The notes: generated by a model not told the origin, from the letters alone. DNA of 64,000 nucleotides from Kitasatospora terrestris (GCF_039542905.1 NZ_BAABIS010000001.1:2170001-2234000); one strand, 5' to 3'. Numbered from the stretch's first letter, positions 9,004 through 17,459 are shown. A program made the numbers and translations.

Positions 9004-9603
9004 GTGAGCACAGCCACCACCCCGGCGACCGGAGAAGCCGCAGAGGCGGCCGTCCCGGCCGCCGCCTGCGAGCGCGGCGCCACCGTGTGGCTGACCGGGC
9101 TGCCCTCCGCGGGCAAGACCACCCTGGCCTTCGCCCTCGCCGAGCGCCTGCGCGCCGAGGGCCACAAGGTCGAGGTGCTCGACGGTGACGAGATCCGCGA
9201 GTTCCTCTCCAAGGGCCTCGGCTTCACCCGCGAGGACCGGCACACCAACGTCACCCGGATCGGCTTCGTCGCCGAGAAGCTGGCGGCCAACGGTGTGAAG
9301 GTGCTGGCCCCGGTGATCGCCCCGTTCGCCGACTCCCGCGCCGCGGTGCGCGAGCGGCACCTGGCGAACGGCACCGACTTCCTGGAGATCCACGTCGCGA
9401 CCCCGGTCGAGCTGTGCTCGGAGCGCGACGTCAAGGGCCTGTACGCCAAGCAGGCCGCCGGTGAGATCTCGGGTCTCACCGGGGTGGACGACCCGTACGA
9501 GGCCCCGGAGGACCCGGAGCTCCGCATCCAGACGCAGGGCCGAACGGTTGCCGAGTCCGCAGCCGATCTGCACGCCTTCCTGACCGAGAGGGGCCTCGCA
9601 TGA
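9004..9603 (+). CDS. cysC: Adenylylsulfate (APS) kinase
   Basis: Phosphorylates APS to PAPS with ATP. The 199 residues contain the P-loop GLPSAGKT, the DGDEIREFLSKGLGFTREDR substrate segment, and the family RIGFVAEKLAANGV helix. Start is GTG 9004, with AGGAGAAG six bases upstream; the first 25 residues are Ala-rich and not part of the kinase fold. It overlaps cysD by four bases (ATGA). Placement inside the operon between reductase and sulfurylase is standard for streptomycetes. Confidence 0.93.
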   Translation: MSTATTPATGEAAEAAVPAAACERGATVWLTGLPSAGKTTLAFALAERLRAEGHKVEVLDGDEIREFLSKGLGFTREDRHTNVTRIGFVAEKLAANGVKVLAPVIAPFADSRAAVRERHLANGTDFLEIHVATPVELCSERDVKGLYAKQAAGEISGLTGVDDPYEAPEDPELRIQTQGRTVAESAADLHAFLTERGLA

Positions 9604-10538
9604 CCACCGCCACCCGGAGCCTCGTCGCCACCGACGGGAACCCTTACGCGCTGTCGCACCTGGACGCCCTCGAGGCCGAGTCGGTGCACATCTTCCGCGA
9701 GGTGGCGGGCGAGTTCGAGCGGCCGGTGATCCTGTTCTCCGGCGGCAAGGACTCCATCGTCATGCTGCACCTGGCGCTGAAGGCCTTCGCCCCGGCGGCG
9801 ATCCCCTTCTCGCTGCTGCACGTGGACACCGGCCACAACTTCCCCGAGGTCATCGAGTACCGCGACCGCACGGCCGCGCAGCACAACCTGCGGCTGCACG
9901 TCGCCTCGGTGCAGGACTTCATCGACCGCGGCCTGCTGCGCGAGCGCCCGGACGGCACCCGCAACCCGCTGCAGACCGTGCCGCTGCTGGACGCCATCGA
10001 GTCCAACAAGTTCGACGCGGTCTTCGGCGGCGGCCGCCGCGACGAGGAGAAGGCCCGCGCCAAGGAGCGCGTCTTCTCCCTGCGCGACGAGTTCGGCGCC
10101 TGGGACCCGCGGCGCCAGCGGCCCGAGCTGTGGTCGCTGTACAACGGCCGGCACGCGCCGGGCGAGCACGTGCGCGTCTTCCCGCTCTCCAACTGGACCG
10201 AGCTGGACGTCTGGCAGTACATCGAGCGCGAGGACATCGAGCTCCCGGAGATCTACTACGCCCACGAGCGCGACGTGTTCAAGCGCGACGGGATGTGGCT
10301 GACCGCCGGCGAGTGGGGCGGCCCCAAGGAGCACGAGACGGTCGAGAAGCGGCTGATCCGCTACCGCACCGTCGGCGACATGTCCTGCACCGGCGCCGTC
10401 GACTCGGACGCCGCCACCATCGCGGACGTCATCGCCGAGATCGCCGCCAGCCGCCTCACCGAACGTGGCGCCACCCGCGCGGACGACAAGATGTCCGAGG
10501 CCGCCATGGAAGACCGCAAGCGCGAGGGGTACTTCTAA
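9600..10538 (+). CDS. cysD: Sulfate adenylyltransferase subunit 2
   Basis: Catalytic ATP-pyrophosphatase-type subunit of ATP sulfurylase, 312 residues, full length. The PP-loop FSGGKDSIVMLHLALKA is near residue 50, and the family segments DAVFGGGRRDEEKARAKER and PLSNWTELDVWQYI are present. The C-terminus MEDRKREGYF is the conserved end of CysD. It needs the CysN GTPase, encoded two bases downstream, for activity. ATG overlaps the cysC stop. Confidence 0.95.
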   Translation: MTTATRSLVATDGNPYALSHLDALEAESVHIFREVAGEFERPVILFSGGKDSIVMLHLALKAFAPAAIPFSLLHVDTGHNFPEVIEYRDRTAAQHNLRLHVASVQDFIDRGLLRERPDGTRNPLQTVPLLDAIESNKFDAVFGGGRRDEEKARAKERVFSLRDEFGAWDPRRQRPELWSLYNGRHAPGEHVRVFPLSNWTELDVWQYIEREDIELPEIYYAHERDVFKRDGMWLTAGEWGGPKEHETVEKRLIRYRTVGDMSCTGAVDSDAATIADVIAEIAASRLTERGATRADDKMSEAAMEDRKREGYF

Positions 10539-10540
10539 GC

Positions 10541-11860
10541 ATGAGCACCACCATCGAGACCAGCGCCACCTCGCTGCTCCGCTTCGCCACCGCCGGCTCC
10601 GTCGACGACGGCAAGTCCACCCTGGTCGGCCGGCTGCTGCACGACTCCAAGTCGGTCCTGGCGGACCAGCTGGAGGCCGTCGAGCACGCCTCCCGCCGCC
10701 GCGGCCAGGAGGCGCCCGACCTGGCGCTGCTGACCGACGGCCTGCGGGCCGAGCGCGAGCAGGGCATCACCATCGACGTGGCGTACCGCTACTTCGCCAC
10801 CGCGCGGCGCCGGTTCATCCTCGCCGACACCCCCGGGCACGTGCAGTACACCCGGAACATGGTGACCGGCGCGTCCACCGCCGAGCTGGCCGTCGTCCTG
10901 GTCGACGCCCGCAACGGCGTGGTCGAGCAGACCCGCCGGCACGCGGCCGTCGCCGCGCTGCTGCGCGTCCCGCACGTGGTCCTCGCGGTCAACAAGATGG
11001 ACCTGGTGGAGTACGCGGAGCCGGTCTTCGCCGCCATCGCCGAGGAGTTCACCGCGTACGCCGCCTCGCTGGGCGTCAAGGACGTGGTGGCCGTCCCGAT
11101 CTCCGCGCTGGCCGGCGACAACGTGGTCGAGCCGTCCGCCCACATGGACTGGTACGGCGGCCCGACCCTGCTGGAGCACCTGGAGACCGTCCCGGTCGGC
11201 AGCGACCCGAGCATCGAGCCGGCCCGCTTCCCGGTCCAGTACGTGATCCGTCCGCAGACCGAGGAGAACCCCGACTACCGCGGCTACGCGGGCCAGTTGG
11301 CCTCCGGCGTGCTGCGGGTCGGCGACACCGTCACGGTGCTGCCCTCCGGCCACACCAGCACGGTCGCCGGGATCGACGCGCTCGGCGCGGAGACGGACAT
11401 CGCCTGGGCCCCCCAGTCGGTCACCGTCCGGCTCGCCGACGACATCGACATCTCCCGCGGCGACCTGATCGCGGCCGGCCCGGCCCCCGTCCCCACCAAG
11501 GACATCGAGGCCACCGTCTGCCACCTGAACGAGCGTCCGCTGACCGTCGGGGCGAAGGTGCTGCTCAAGCACACCACCCGCACGGTGCGCGCGCTGGTCA
11601 AGGAGATCTCGTACCGGATCGACATCGACTCCCTGGAACAGCGTTCCGGCGCCGAGGGGTTGAAGGTCAACGACATCGGCCACGTGGTGCTGCGCACCGC
11701 CGAGCCGCTGGCGCTGGACGACTACACCGACAACCGCCGGACCGGATCGTTCCTGCTGATCGATCCGGCCGACGGCACCACCCTCACCGCCGGCATGGCG
11801 GGCGAGGCGTTCGACACCGTCAGCACCAACGACGCTCCCGACGAGGAGGACTGGGTCTGA
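10541..11860 (+). CDS. cysN: Sulfate adenylyltransferase subunit 1 (GTPase)
   Basis: GTP-hydrolysing subunit that drives APS synthesis by CysD, an elongation-factor-like protein of 439 residues. G motifs are AGSVDDGKST (G1), ERGITIDV-type switch (EREQGITIDVAYRYF), DTPGHVQYTRN (G3) and NKMD (G4). EF-Tu domain II/III-like sequence follows. There is no C-terminal APS-kinase fusion, consistent with a separate cysC. The ATG at 10541 follows the cysD stop by two bases with GAGGGG upstream. Its TGA stop shares bases with the ATG of a cysteine-containing 37-codon ORF. Confidence 0.94.
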   Translation: MSTTIETSATSLLRFATAGSVDDGKSTLVGRLLHDSKSVLADQLEAVEHASRRRGQEAPDLALLTDGLRAEREQGITIDVAYRYFATARRRFILADTPGHVQYTRNMVTGASTAELAVVLVDARNGVVEQTRRHAAVAALLRVPHVVLAVNKMDLVEYAEPVFAAIAEEFTAYAASLGVKDVVAVPISALAGDNVVEPSAHMDWYGGPTLLEHLETVPVGSDPSIEPARFPVQYVIRPQTEENPDYRGYAGQLASGVLRVGDTVTVLPSGHTSTVAGIDALGAETDIAWAPQSVTVRLADDIDISRGDLIAAGPAPVPTKDIEATVCHLNERPLTVGAKVLLKHTTRTVRALVKEISYRIDIDSLEQRSGAEGLKVNDIGHVVLRTAEPLALDDYTDNRRTGSFLLIDPADGTTLTAGMAGEAFDTVSTNDAPDEEDWV

Positions 11861-11973
11861 TGCCCAGCGAGGCGTTCTCGGGCATGAACAAGGAAGGCGG
11901 CCGCGTCGGCAGCGGCGCCCTCGGCAGTGGCGAGGGCGGCCTGTCCCGATGTGGGTCCTGCCAGGGGCACTGA
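11860..11973 (+). CDS. 37-residue cysteine-containing small ORF before ssuA
   Basis: ATG 11860 overlaps the cysN stop (TGATG) and has GAGGAGGA about 10 bases upstream, so coupled translation is plausible. The peptide begins MPSEAFSGMNKEGGRVGSGA and ends SRCGSCQGH. The two Cys codons (TGT 11950-11952, TGC 11959-11961) fall just before or at the left arm of a 9-bp hairpin whose loop holds the TGA stop. I do not recognise a family. The layout resembles an attenuator ORF that senses charged cysteinyl-tRNA for the downstream sulfonate transporter genes. Coding is not proven. Confidence 0.45.
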   Translation: MPSEAFSGMNKEGGRVGSGALGSGEGGLSRCGSCQGH

Positions 11974-11983
11974 TCCCCTGGCA
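11916..11983 (+). promoter_or_regulatory. Two hairpins in the cysN-ssuA gap
   Basis: Hairpin one pairs CGCCCTCG (11916-11923) with CGAGGGCG (11931-11938). Hairpin two pairs TGCCAGGGG (11959-11967) with CCCCTGGCA (11975-11983), a perfect 9-bp stem with a 7-base loop containing the stop codon of the small ORF. No T-run follows. They could attenuate readthrough from cysN into the ssu genes. Confidence 0.6.
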
Positions 11984-12076
11984 CCGGGCCCGGACCTTCC
12001 CACAGCAGGCGCCGGCCCGGCGCGACCCACGCACGACAGGCCACCCATCCCTACGTTCATGAACGGGACACCTCCC

Positions 12077-13225
12077 ATGGCACCGAGCACCGAGTCCACC
12101 CATACCCCGAACCGCCCCAACGCCGGTCGGATCAGACGGGCCGCCGCCGTCACCGCGGCCGTGATCACCGCCGCCGGTCTGCTCTCGGCCTGCAGCTACG
12201 GCTCGAAGAGCACCGACAAGGCCTCCGCCGCCCCGGCCGCGTCCGCCGGCGGCGCCAAGCTCTCCGCCGACACGGTCAAGATCGGTTACTTCGCCAACCT
12301 GACCCACGGCACCGCCCTGGTCGGCCTGCAGCAGGGCCTGTTCCAGAAGGAGCTCGGCGCCACCCAGATCAAGACCCAGGTCTTCAACGCCGGCCCGGCC
12401 GAGATCGAGGCGCTGAACGCCGGCTCGATCGACATCGGCTGGATCGGCCCCTCCCCGGCGATCAACGGCTACACCAAGTCCGAGGGCAAGTCCCTGAAGA
12501 TCATCGGTGGTTCGGCCTCCGGCGGCGTCAAGCTGGTGGTCAACCCCGACAAGATCAAGACGGTCGACGACCTCAAGGGCAAGAAGATCGCCACCCCGCA
12601 GCTGGGCAACACCCAGGACGTGGCGCTGCTCAACTACCTGGCGGGCAAGGGCTGGAAGGTCGACGCCCAGTCCGGCGCCGGCGACGTCAGCGTGGTCCGC
12701 ACCGACAACAAGGTGACCCCGGACGCGTACAAGTCCGGCTCGATCGACGGCGCCTGGGTGCCCGAGCCGACCGCCTCCAAGCTGGTCACCCTCGGCGCCA
12801 AGGTCCTGCTGAACGAGAAGGACGTCTGGCCCGACAAGAAGTTCGTGATCACCAACATCATCGTCTCGCAGAAGTTCCTCACGGAGCACCCGGACGTGGT
12901 CGAGGCCGTGCTGCGCGGCTCGGTGAACACCAACGCCTTCATCAAGGCCAACCCCGACCAGGCCAAGGCCGCCGCCAACGCCCAGATCAAGGCCGACGCG
13001 GGCAACGCCCTGGACGCCGCGGTGCTCGACCCGGCCTGGGCCGACATCGACTTCCTGGACGACCCGCTGGCCGGCACCCTGCAGGCCGAGGCCGACCACG
13101 CGGTGACCGCCGGGCTGCTCAAGAAGCCCACCCTGGCCGGGATCTACGACCTGAACCCGCTCAACAAGGTGCTCAAGGAGAAGGGTCAGCCGGCCGTCGC
13201 CGACGCCGGTCTCGGCGCCAAGTGA
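12077..13225 (+). CDS. ssuA: Sulfonate/sulfate ABC transporter substrate-binding lipoprotein
   Basis: Extracytoplasmic binding protein, 382 residues, of the SsuA/NMT1 type. Signal region ends in a lipobox LLSAC with C39 as the lipidated cysteine, followed by a Ser/Ala linker. The mature domain contains KIGYFANLTHGTALVGLQQG and DIGWIGPSPAINGYTKSEGK, typical of aliphatic sulfonate or sulfate ester binders. ATG 12077 is preferred (GGGA upstream); ATG 12059 is an in-frame alternative that adds six residues. ATPase and permease genes follow. Position in the sulfur operon supports sulfonate or another organosulfur compound as ligand. Confidence 0.88.
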   Translation: MAPSTESTHTPNRPNAGRIRRAAAVTAAVITAAGLLSACSYGSKSTDKASAAPAASAGGAKLSADTVKIGYFANLTHGTALVGLQQGLFQKELGATQIKTQVFNAGPAEIEALNAGSIDIGWIGPSPAINGYTKSEGKSLKIIGGSASGGVKLVVNPDKIKTVDDLKGKKIATPQLGNTQDVALLNYLAGKGWKVDAQSGAGDVSVVRTDNKVTPDAYKSGSIDGAWVPEPTASKLVTLGAKVLLNEKDVWPDKKFVITNIIVSQKFLTEHPDVVEAVLRGSVNTNAFIKANPDQAKAAANAQIKADAGNALDAAVLDPAWADIDFLDDPLAGTLQAEADHAVTAGLLKKPTLAGIYDLNPLNKVLKEKGQPAVADAGLGAK

Positions 13226-13248
13226 CCCGACCCCTCCCGTAGCTCCGC

Positions 13249-13309
13249 GGTCCGCGCCCCGCCCCTGCCCCCTCGATGCCCACCCACCGGGCCGGGGCGG
13301 GGCCGGACC
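13249..13309 (+). terminator. Strong hairpin between ssuA and ssuB
   Basis: GGTCCG plus GCCCCGCCCC (13249-13265, one bulged C) pairs with GGGGCGGGGC plus CGGACC (13294-13309), a 16-bp stem. In an operon this is best read as a processing or partial-termination structure that raises binding-protein mRNA over the ATPase and permease messages. Confidence 0.6.
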
Positions 13310-13354
13310 CCGGCTCCCAGCCGCCCACCGCCAGACTCCACGCAGGAGGTGCCC

Positions 13355-14161
13355 ATGACCACGGCACTGACCACCTCGGCAGCCGCCCCCGCCGTCGACA
13401 CCCCGGACGGCGAGTACGCCGTCCGGCTCTCGCACGTGCACAAGACCTTCGGCCGTCCCGGCACCGCAGCCCCGGTGCTGGACGACATCAGCCTCGACGT
13501 CGCGCCCGGCGAGTTCGTCACGCTGCTCGGCGCCTCGGGCTGCGGCAAGTCCACCCTGCTCAACCTGGTGGCCGGCCTCGACCGGCCGACCGCCGGCACC
13601 ATCGAGGTGCCCGGCGCCCGCCCCGCCCTGATGTTCCAGGACCACGCGCTGTTCCCCTGGCTCAGCGCCGGCAAGAACATCGAACTCGCCCTGCGCCTGG
13701 CCGGCGTGCCCAAGGCCGAGCGCCAGTCCGAGGCCGAGCGCCTGCTGGAGCTGGTCCGGCTCGGCGGCTCGTTCAAGAAGCGGGTGCACGAGCTGTCCGG
13801 CGGCATGCGCCAGCGCGTCGCGCTGGCCCGCTCGCTCGCCCAGGGCTCCAACGTGCTGCTGATGGACGAGCCGTTCGCCGCACTCGACGCCATCACCCGC
13901 GACGTGCTGCACGACGAGATCACCCGGATCTGGGCCGAGCAGCGGCTCAGCGTCCTGTTCGTCACCCACAACGTGCGCGAGGCCGTCCGGCTCGCCCAGC
14001 GGGTCGTCCTGCTCTCCTCCCGGCCCGGCCGGATCGCCAAGGAGTGGCGGATCGACCTGCCGCAGCCGCGCCGCATCGAGTCCGCGGGCGTCGCGGATCT
14101 GTCCATCGAGATCACCGAGCACCTGCGTGGGGAGATCCGCCGCCATGTCCAGCAGCCCTGA
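13355..14161 (+). CDS. ssuB: Sulfonate-type ABC transporter ATP-binding protein
   Basis: ATPase of the importer, 268 residues. Walker A is GASGCGKST, the signature is ELSGGMRQRVALARSLA, Walker B is VLLMDEPFAALD, and the H-loop is VTHNVREA. ATG 13355 follows AGGAGG by about five bases; a GTG six bases earlier overlaps that site and is rejected. It overlaps the permease gene by 17 bases, so the two are translationally coupled. Confidence 0.92.
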   Translation: MTTALTTSAAAPAVDTPDGEYAVRLSHVHKTFGRPGTAAPVLDDISLDVAPGEFVTLLGASGCGKSTLLNLVAGLDRPTAGTIEVPGARPALMFQDHALFPWLSAGKNIELALRLAGVPKAERQSEAERLLELVRLGGSFKKRVHELSGGMRQRVALARSLAQGSNVLLMDEPFAALDAITRDVLHDEITRIWAEQRLSVLFVTHNVREAVRLAQRVVLLSSRPGRIAKEWRIDLPQPRRIESAGVADLSIEITEHLRGEIRRHVQQP

Positions 14162-15059
14162 CACCACCCTGGTCAAGGACCAGGACCAGCAGCCGGAGAC
14201 CTCCGACTCCGCGAGCGTCGAGGCCGGCCTCGACGCCCTGGAGACCTACCAGGCCCAGCGCACCCCGATCGGCCAGGTGCTCCGCCAGAAGGTGCTGCCG
14301 CCGATCCTCGGCATCGCCCTGGTGCTCGCCCTCTGGCAGCTCGCCTACAGCCTCCACCTGACGAGCTCCTACAAGCTGCCCAGCCCCGCGGACGTGTTCG
14401 TCGCGTTCCAGGACCTCTGGTACCAGGGCACGCTGTTCTCGATCATCTGGACCAGCGTCTGGCGCGGCCTGTCCGGCTTCGCGCTGTCCGTCGTCATCGG
14501 CACCCCGCTCGGCCTGCTGGTCGCCCAGGTCAAGCCGGTCCGCGCCGCCGTCGGCCCGGTGCTCGCCGGCCTCCAGTCGCTGCCCTCGGTCGCCTGGGTG
14601 CCGGCCGCGGTCATCTGGCTCGGCATCAACGACTCCGCGATGTACGCCGTCATCCTGCTCGGCGCCGTCCCGTCCATCGCCAACGGCCTGATCTCCGGCA
14701 TCGACCAGGTCCCGCCGCTCTACCTGCGGGCCGGCAAGACCCTCGGCGCCACCGGCCTGCGCGGTGCCCGCCACATCCTGCTGCCCGCCGCCCTCCCCGG
14801 CTACCTGGCCGGCCTCAAGCAGGGCTGGGCCTTCTCCTGGCGCTCCCTGATGGCCGCCGAACTCATCGCCTCCTCCCCCGACCTGGGCCTCGGCCTCGGC
14901 CGGTACCTGGAGAACCAGCGCGAGTTCAACGACATGTCCGGCGTGCTGCTCGGCATCGTCCTGATCCTCGTCGTCGGCGTCGCCATCGACCTGCTGTTCT
15001 TCTCCCCGATCGAGCGGCGCGTCCTGCGCAGCCGCGGACTGCTGGTGAACACCCGATGA
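14145..15059 (+). CDS. ssuC: Sulfonate-type ABC transporter permease
   Basis: Inner-membrane permease, 304 residues, with a hydrophilic N-terminal 45 residues and six predicted membrane segments from about residue 50. The EAA-like loop is YLRAGKTLGATGLRGARHIL and the downstream WRSLMAAELI matches TauC/SsuC permeases. Start ATG 14145 has GGGGAG upstream. The stop overlaps the chelatase start (ATGA). Works with the adjacent ATPase and lipoprotein. Confidence 0.9.
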   Translation: MSSSPDTTLVKDQDQQPETSDSASVEAGLDALETYQAQRTPIGQVLRQKVLPPILGIALVLALWQLAYSLHLTSSYKLPSPADVFVAFQDLWYQGTLFSIIWTSVWRGLSGFALSVVIGTPLGLLVAQVKPVRAAVGPVLAGLQSLPSVAWVPAAVIWLGINDSAMYAVILLGAVPSIANGLISGIDQVPPLYLRAGKTLGATGLRGARHILLPAALPGYLAGLKQGWAFSWRSLMAAELIASSPDLGLGLGRYLENQREFNDMSGVLLGIVLILVVGVAIDLLFFSPIERRVLRSRGLLVNTR

Positions 15060-15808
15060 CCCGCCGCCCCGAGGGGGCCGCCGCCCCCTCGGGGCCCACC
15101 CTCCTCCTCATCGCCCACGGCAGCCGCGACCCCCGGCACGCCGCCACCGTCGACCGACTCGTCGGCGCCGTCCGCGCCCTGCGCCCCGGCCTCGACGTCG
15201 CCACCGCCTACCTGGACCACTGCGCCCCGCGCATCCCCCAGGTCCTCGGCCGGCTCACCGACGCCGTCGCCGTCCCGCTGCTGCTGAGCCGCGCGTACCA
15301 CGCCAAGCACGACATCCCCGCCGCGCTGCGCGCCGCCGGTGCCGCCCTCCCGGTCGCCGACGTGCTCGGCCCCTCGCCCCTGCTGCTCGACGCCCTCGAC
15401 CGCCGCCTCGCCGAAGCCGGCCTGGACGTCCGCTCCCCCGCCGTCCGCGCCCGCACCGGCGTGGTCCTCGCCTCCGCCGGGTCCTCCGACCCCGCCGCGA
15501 ACGCCGCCACCCGCGCCGTCGCCGCCACCTGGCAGGCCACCCGCGGCTGGGCCGCCGTCGAACTCGCCCACGCCTCCACCGGCGGCCCCACCGTCCAGGA
15601 CGCGATCGCCGCCCTGCGGGCCCGCGGCGCGGCCCGCACCGCCGTCGCCCCGTACCTGCTCGCCCCGGGCCTGCTCCCCGACCGCATCACCGCCGCCGCC
15701 ACCGACGCCGACCTGGTCGCCGACGTCCTCGGCGCCTCCCCGGAGCTCGCCCACCTCCTCCTGGCCCGCTACGACGCCGCCGCCCTCACCGCCGCCCTCG
15801 CCGCCTGA
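15056..15808 (+). CDS. Sirohydrochlorin chelatase (CbiX/SirB family)
   Basis: Inserts metal, here presumably ferrous iron, into sirohydrochlorin to make the siroheme of the sulfite reductase in the same operon. The 250 residues contain the catalytic His motif LLLIAHGSRDPRH near the N-terminus and a second half-domain with VVLASAGSSDPAANA, a duplicated CbiX architecture. Ends the sulfur operon. Cobalt chelation for cobalamin is the alternative for this family, but no cobalamin genes are nearby. Start overlaps the permease stop by four bases. Confidence 0.88.
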   Translation: MTRRPEGAAAPSGPTLLLIAHGSRDPRHAATVDRLVGAVRALRPGLDVATAYLDHCAPRIPQVLGRLTDAVAVPLLLSRAYHAKHDIPAALRAAGAALPVADVLGPSPLLLDALDRRLAEAGLDVRSPAVRARTGVVLASAGSSDPAANAATRAVAATWQATRGWAAVELAHASTGGPTVQDAIAALRARGAARTAVAPYLLAPGLLPDRITAAATDADLVADVLGASPELAHLLLARYDAAALTAALAA

Positions 15809-15815
15809 CCCGACG

Positions 15816-16397
15816 TCACAGCCACCGCTGCGGGTCCGTCAGATCAATGTCGATCGGGAACGGCAGATCGAGGGCCAGCCGCTTCCGGTGGATCCCCACC
15901 GGCGCGTACGCCCCGGTCGCCCCGTCCCGCTCGAAGACGTGCACCGCGAGCTCTCCGCTCTCGTTCTCCACCCGCCAGAAGTGCGGGAACCCGGCCCCGG
16001 CGTACTTGCGCGGCTTCACCTCGCGGTCACGCGCCACCGAGTCCGGCGACACCACCTCGACCGCCAGCATCACGTCACCCGGCTGGAAGGTGGTCTGCCG
16101 GGCGTCCGTGGCCGCCTCGCGTGGCACCACGATGATGTCCGGCTCGGGGCGGTCCCGCCTGCCGAGGGTCACCGTCATCTCGCGGATCGCCGCCAGCTCC
16201 GCCGGTTTGGCCTGGAGCAAGCCGTAGTACAGCAGGTTGATCGCACAGAGGTGGAAGAGGGACTGCGGACTCACAAAAACCAGACTCCCGTCGAGCAGCT
16301 CCGTGTGCGGAGGCAGGTTCGGAAGCCGGTCGAGGTCGTCGGCGGTCCAGCCGCCCTCGGGGGGAACGGGCCAGGTGGGCTCAGGTGCGACGGTCAT
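15816..16397 (-). CDS. Uma2-family (DUF820) restriction endonuclease-like protein
   Basis: A 193-residue protein with a PD-(D/E)xK nuclease fold. The core residues are visible in EPDIIVVP (Asp) and MLAVEVVSPDSVARDREVK (Glu-x-Val then Lys), followed by KPRKYAGAGFPHFWRV. ATG 16397 is used because GGGAG lies five bases upstream; a longer frame of nine residues has no such site. Members are numerous in streptomycetes and cyanobacteria, mostly without known function. It converges on the sulfur operon with only seven bases between stops. Confidence 0.85.
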   Translation of the reverse strand: MTVAPEPTWPVPPEGGWTADDLDRLPNLPPHTELLDGSLVFVSPQSLFHLCAINLLYYGLLQAKPAELAAIREMTVTLGRRDRPEPDIIVVPREAATDARQTTFQPGDVMLAVEVVSPDSVARDREVKPRKYAGAGFPHFWRVENESGELAVHVFERDGATGAYAPVGIHRKRLALDLPFPIDIDLTDPQRWL

Positions 16398-16500
16398 CGG
16401 TGCTCCCATGGGCCGGAGTCTCACAGCTTCTCCAGCGTACCCAGAGCGATCCGCCGATCACTCACCCCGACGAGCGAGCGCACGCCACCGGCGCGCGGTG

Positions 16501-16902
16501 TCACGCCCTGGGCGCGGCCCAGTGCAGGGCCCGGGCGGCGCAGCTCTGCTGGTAGGGCGTGCCGTGCGCGGCGGCGGTGGTCAGCGCGTCCACCGTGCGG
16601 CGGCGGCCGAGCGCGTCGAGCAGCGCGCGGGTGAGCCAGCTCGGCGAGGTGGGGTCGTCGTCGGCGAGCAGGGCCCGGACGACCAGGTCGGCGTGGTCCG
16701 CGGTCAGCCGCCGGTCCGCTTCGAGGGCCCGGTACGCGGTCTGCCGCTTGTGCCCGATGCGGTGGTACTGGGCGTAGCCGGGTGCACGCGCGTCGAGTCG
16801 GGCGACCCGTTCGTCCGGCTGCTCCTCGTAGCGGAGGCCGAGCGCGCCGAGCAGCGCGTCCAGCGCCGCCTCCTGGGCCGACAGCCGTTCGTCGCGTTCC
16901 AT
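16501..16902 (-). CDS. Hypothetical helical protein
   Basis: A 133-residue protein I do not recognise. It is predicted mainly helical and rich in Ala, Arg and Leu, with no membrane segment or metal motif; the C-terminal half (LVVRALLADDDPTSPSWLTR ... HGTPYQQSCAARALHWA) has a HEAT-like feel but no clear repeat. Its start lies one base after the stop of the MarR-type regulator on the same strand, so it is cotranscribed with it. Confidence 0.65.
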   Translation of the reverse strand: MERDERLSAQEAALDALLGALGLRYEEQPDERVARLDARAPGYAQYHRIGHKRQTAYRALEADRRLTADHADLVVRALLADDDPTSPSWLTRALLDALGRRRTVDALTTAAAHGTPYQQSCAARALHWAAPRA

Positions 16903-16903
16903 G

Positions 16904-17356
16904 TCAGCGGTTCACCGACTCCACGGCGCTGACCAGCGGGGCGAGTTCGGGGTTCTTGGCGGCTTCGTCGAGGGCCTCGCGCAGCGCGCTGTCGTTGGTG
17001 GGACGGGCGGCCGCTAGGAGGGTGAGGCCGGCTTCGCTGACGTCGGTGTAGATGCCGCGGCGGTCGGTGGGGCAGAGGTAGCGGGCGAGCAGGCCGCGGT
17101 CCTCCAGGCGGGTGACCAGGCGGGTGGTGGCGCTCTGGCTGAGCACGACCGCGTCGGCGACCTGCTTCATCTGGAGGTGGCCGCCCTCGCCGTCGTGCTG
17201 GCGGCTGAGCACGTCGAGCAGCGAGTACTCCCGGACGCTGAGGTCGTGCTCGGCCTGCAGGGCGCGTTCGATGTGCGCGTCGATCCGTCCGTGCAGCACG
17301 TAGAGCGCGGCCCAGCCGCTGGCGAGGGCGGTCAGCGCGGGATCGGTGGCGGTCAC
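16904..17356 (-). CDS. MarR-family transcriptional regulator
   Basis: Winged-helix dimer of 150 residues. The recognition region is QVADAVVLSQSATTRLVTRLEDRGLLARYLCPTDRRGIYTDVSEAG, here split as the helix (VLSQSATTRLVTRLEDRGLL) and the wing (CPTDRRGIYTDVSEAG). GTG 17356 is chosen for its GGAAGGAGA site; upstream codons in the same frame run into the promoter. It diverges from an MFS exporter, so it most likely represses that gene and itself through the repeat at 17430-17452. Confidence 0.88.
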   Translation of the reverse strand: MTATDPALTALASGWAALYVLHGRIDAHIERALQAEHDLSVREYSLLDVLSRQHDGEGGHLQMKQVADAVVLSQSATTRLVTRLEDRGLLARYLCPTDRRGIYTDVSEAGLTLLAAARPTNDSALREALDEAAKNPELAPLVSAVESVNR

Positions 17357-17429
17357 GGGCCCGGTCTCCTTCCGAGGGCTTGCGAGGACGACGATTCCCA
17401 GGATACCCGCATCCGAAGATTGCCAGCGT

Positions 17430-17459
17430 TTGCATATACCGAGCGTCTGCAACTATTGT
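17430..17459 (+). promoter_or_regulatory. Promoter and candidate MarR operator for the MFS exporter
   Basis: TTGCA (17430-17434) and TGCAA (17448-17452) form an inverted repeat with centres 18 bp apart. TTGCAT (17430-17435) and TATTGT (17454-17459), 18 bp apart, make a plausible -35/-10 pair for the exporter, so bound MarR would cover the promoter. Confidence 0.5.

Noticed and set aside
10535..14176. A 1213-codon minus-strand open frame across cysN, ssuA and ssuB
   Set aside because: Antisense shadow of well-supported coding sequence, with no motif or start signal.
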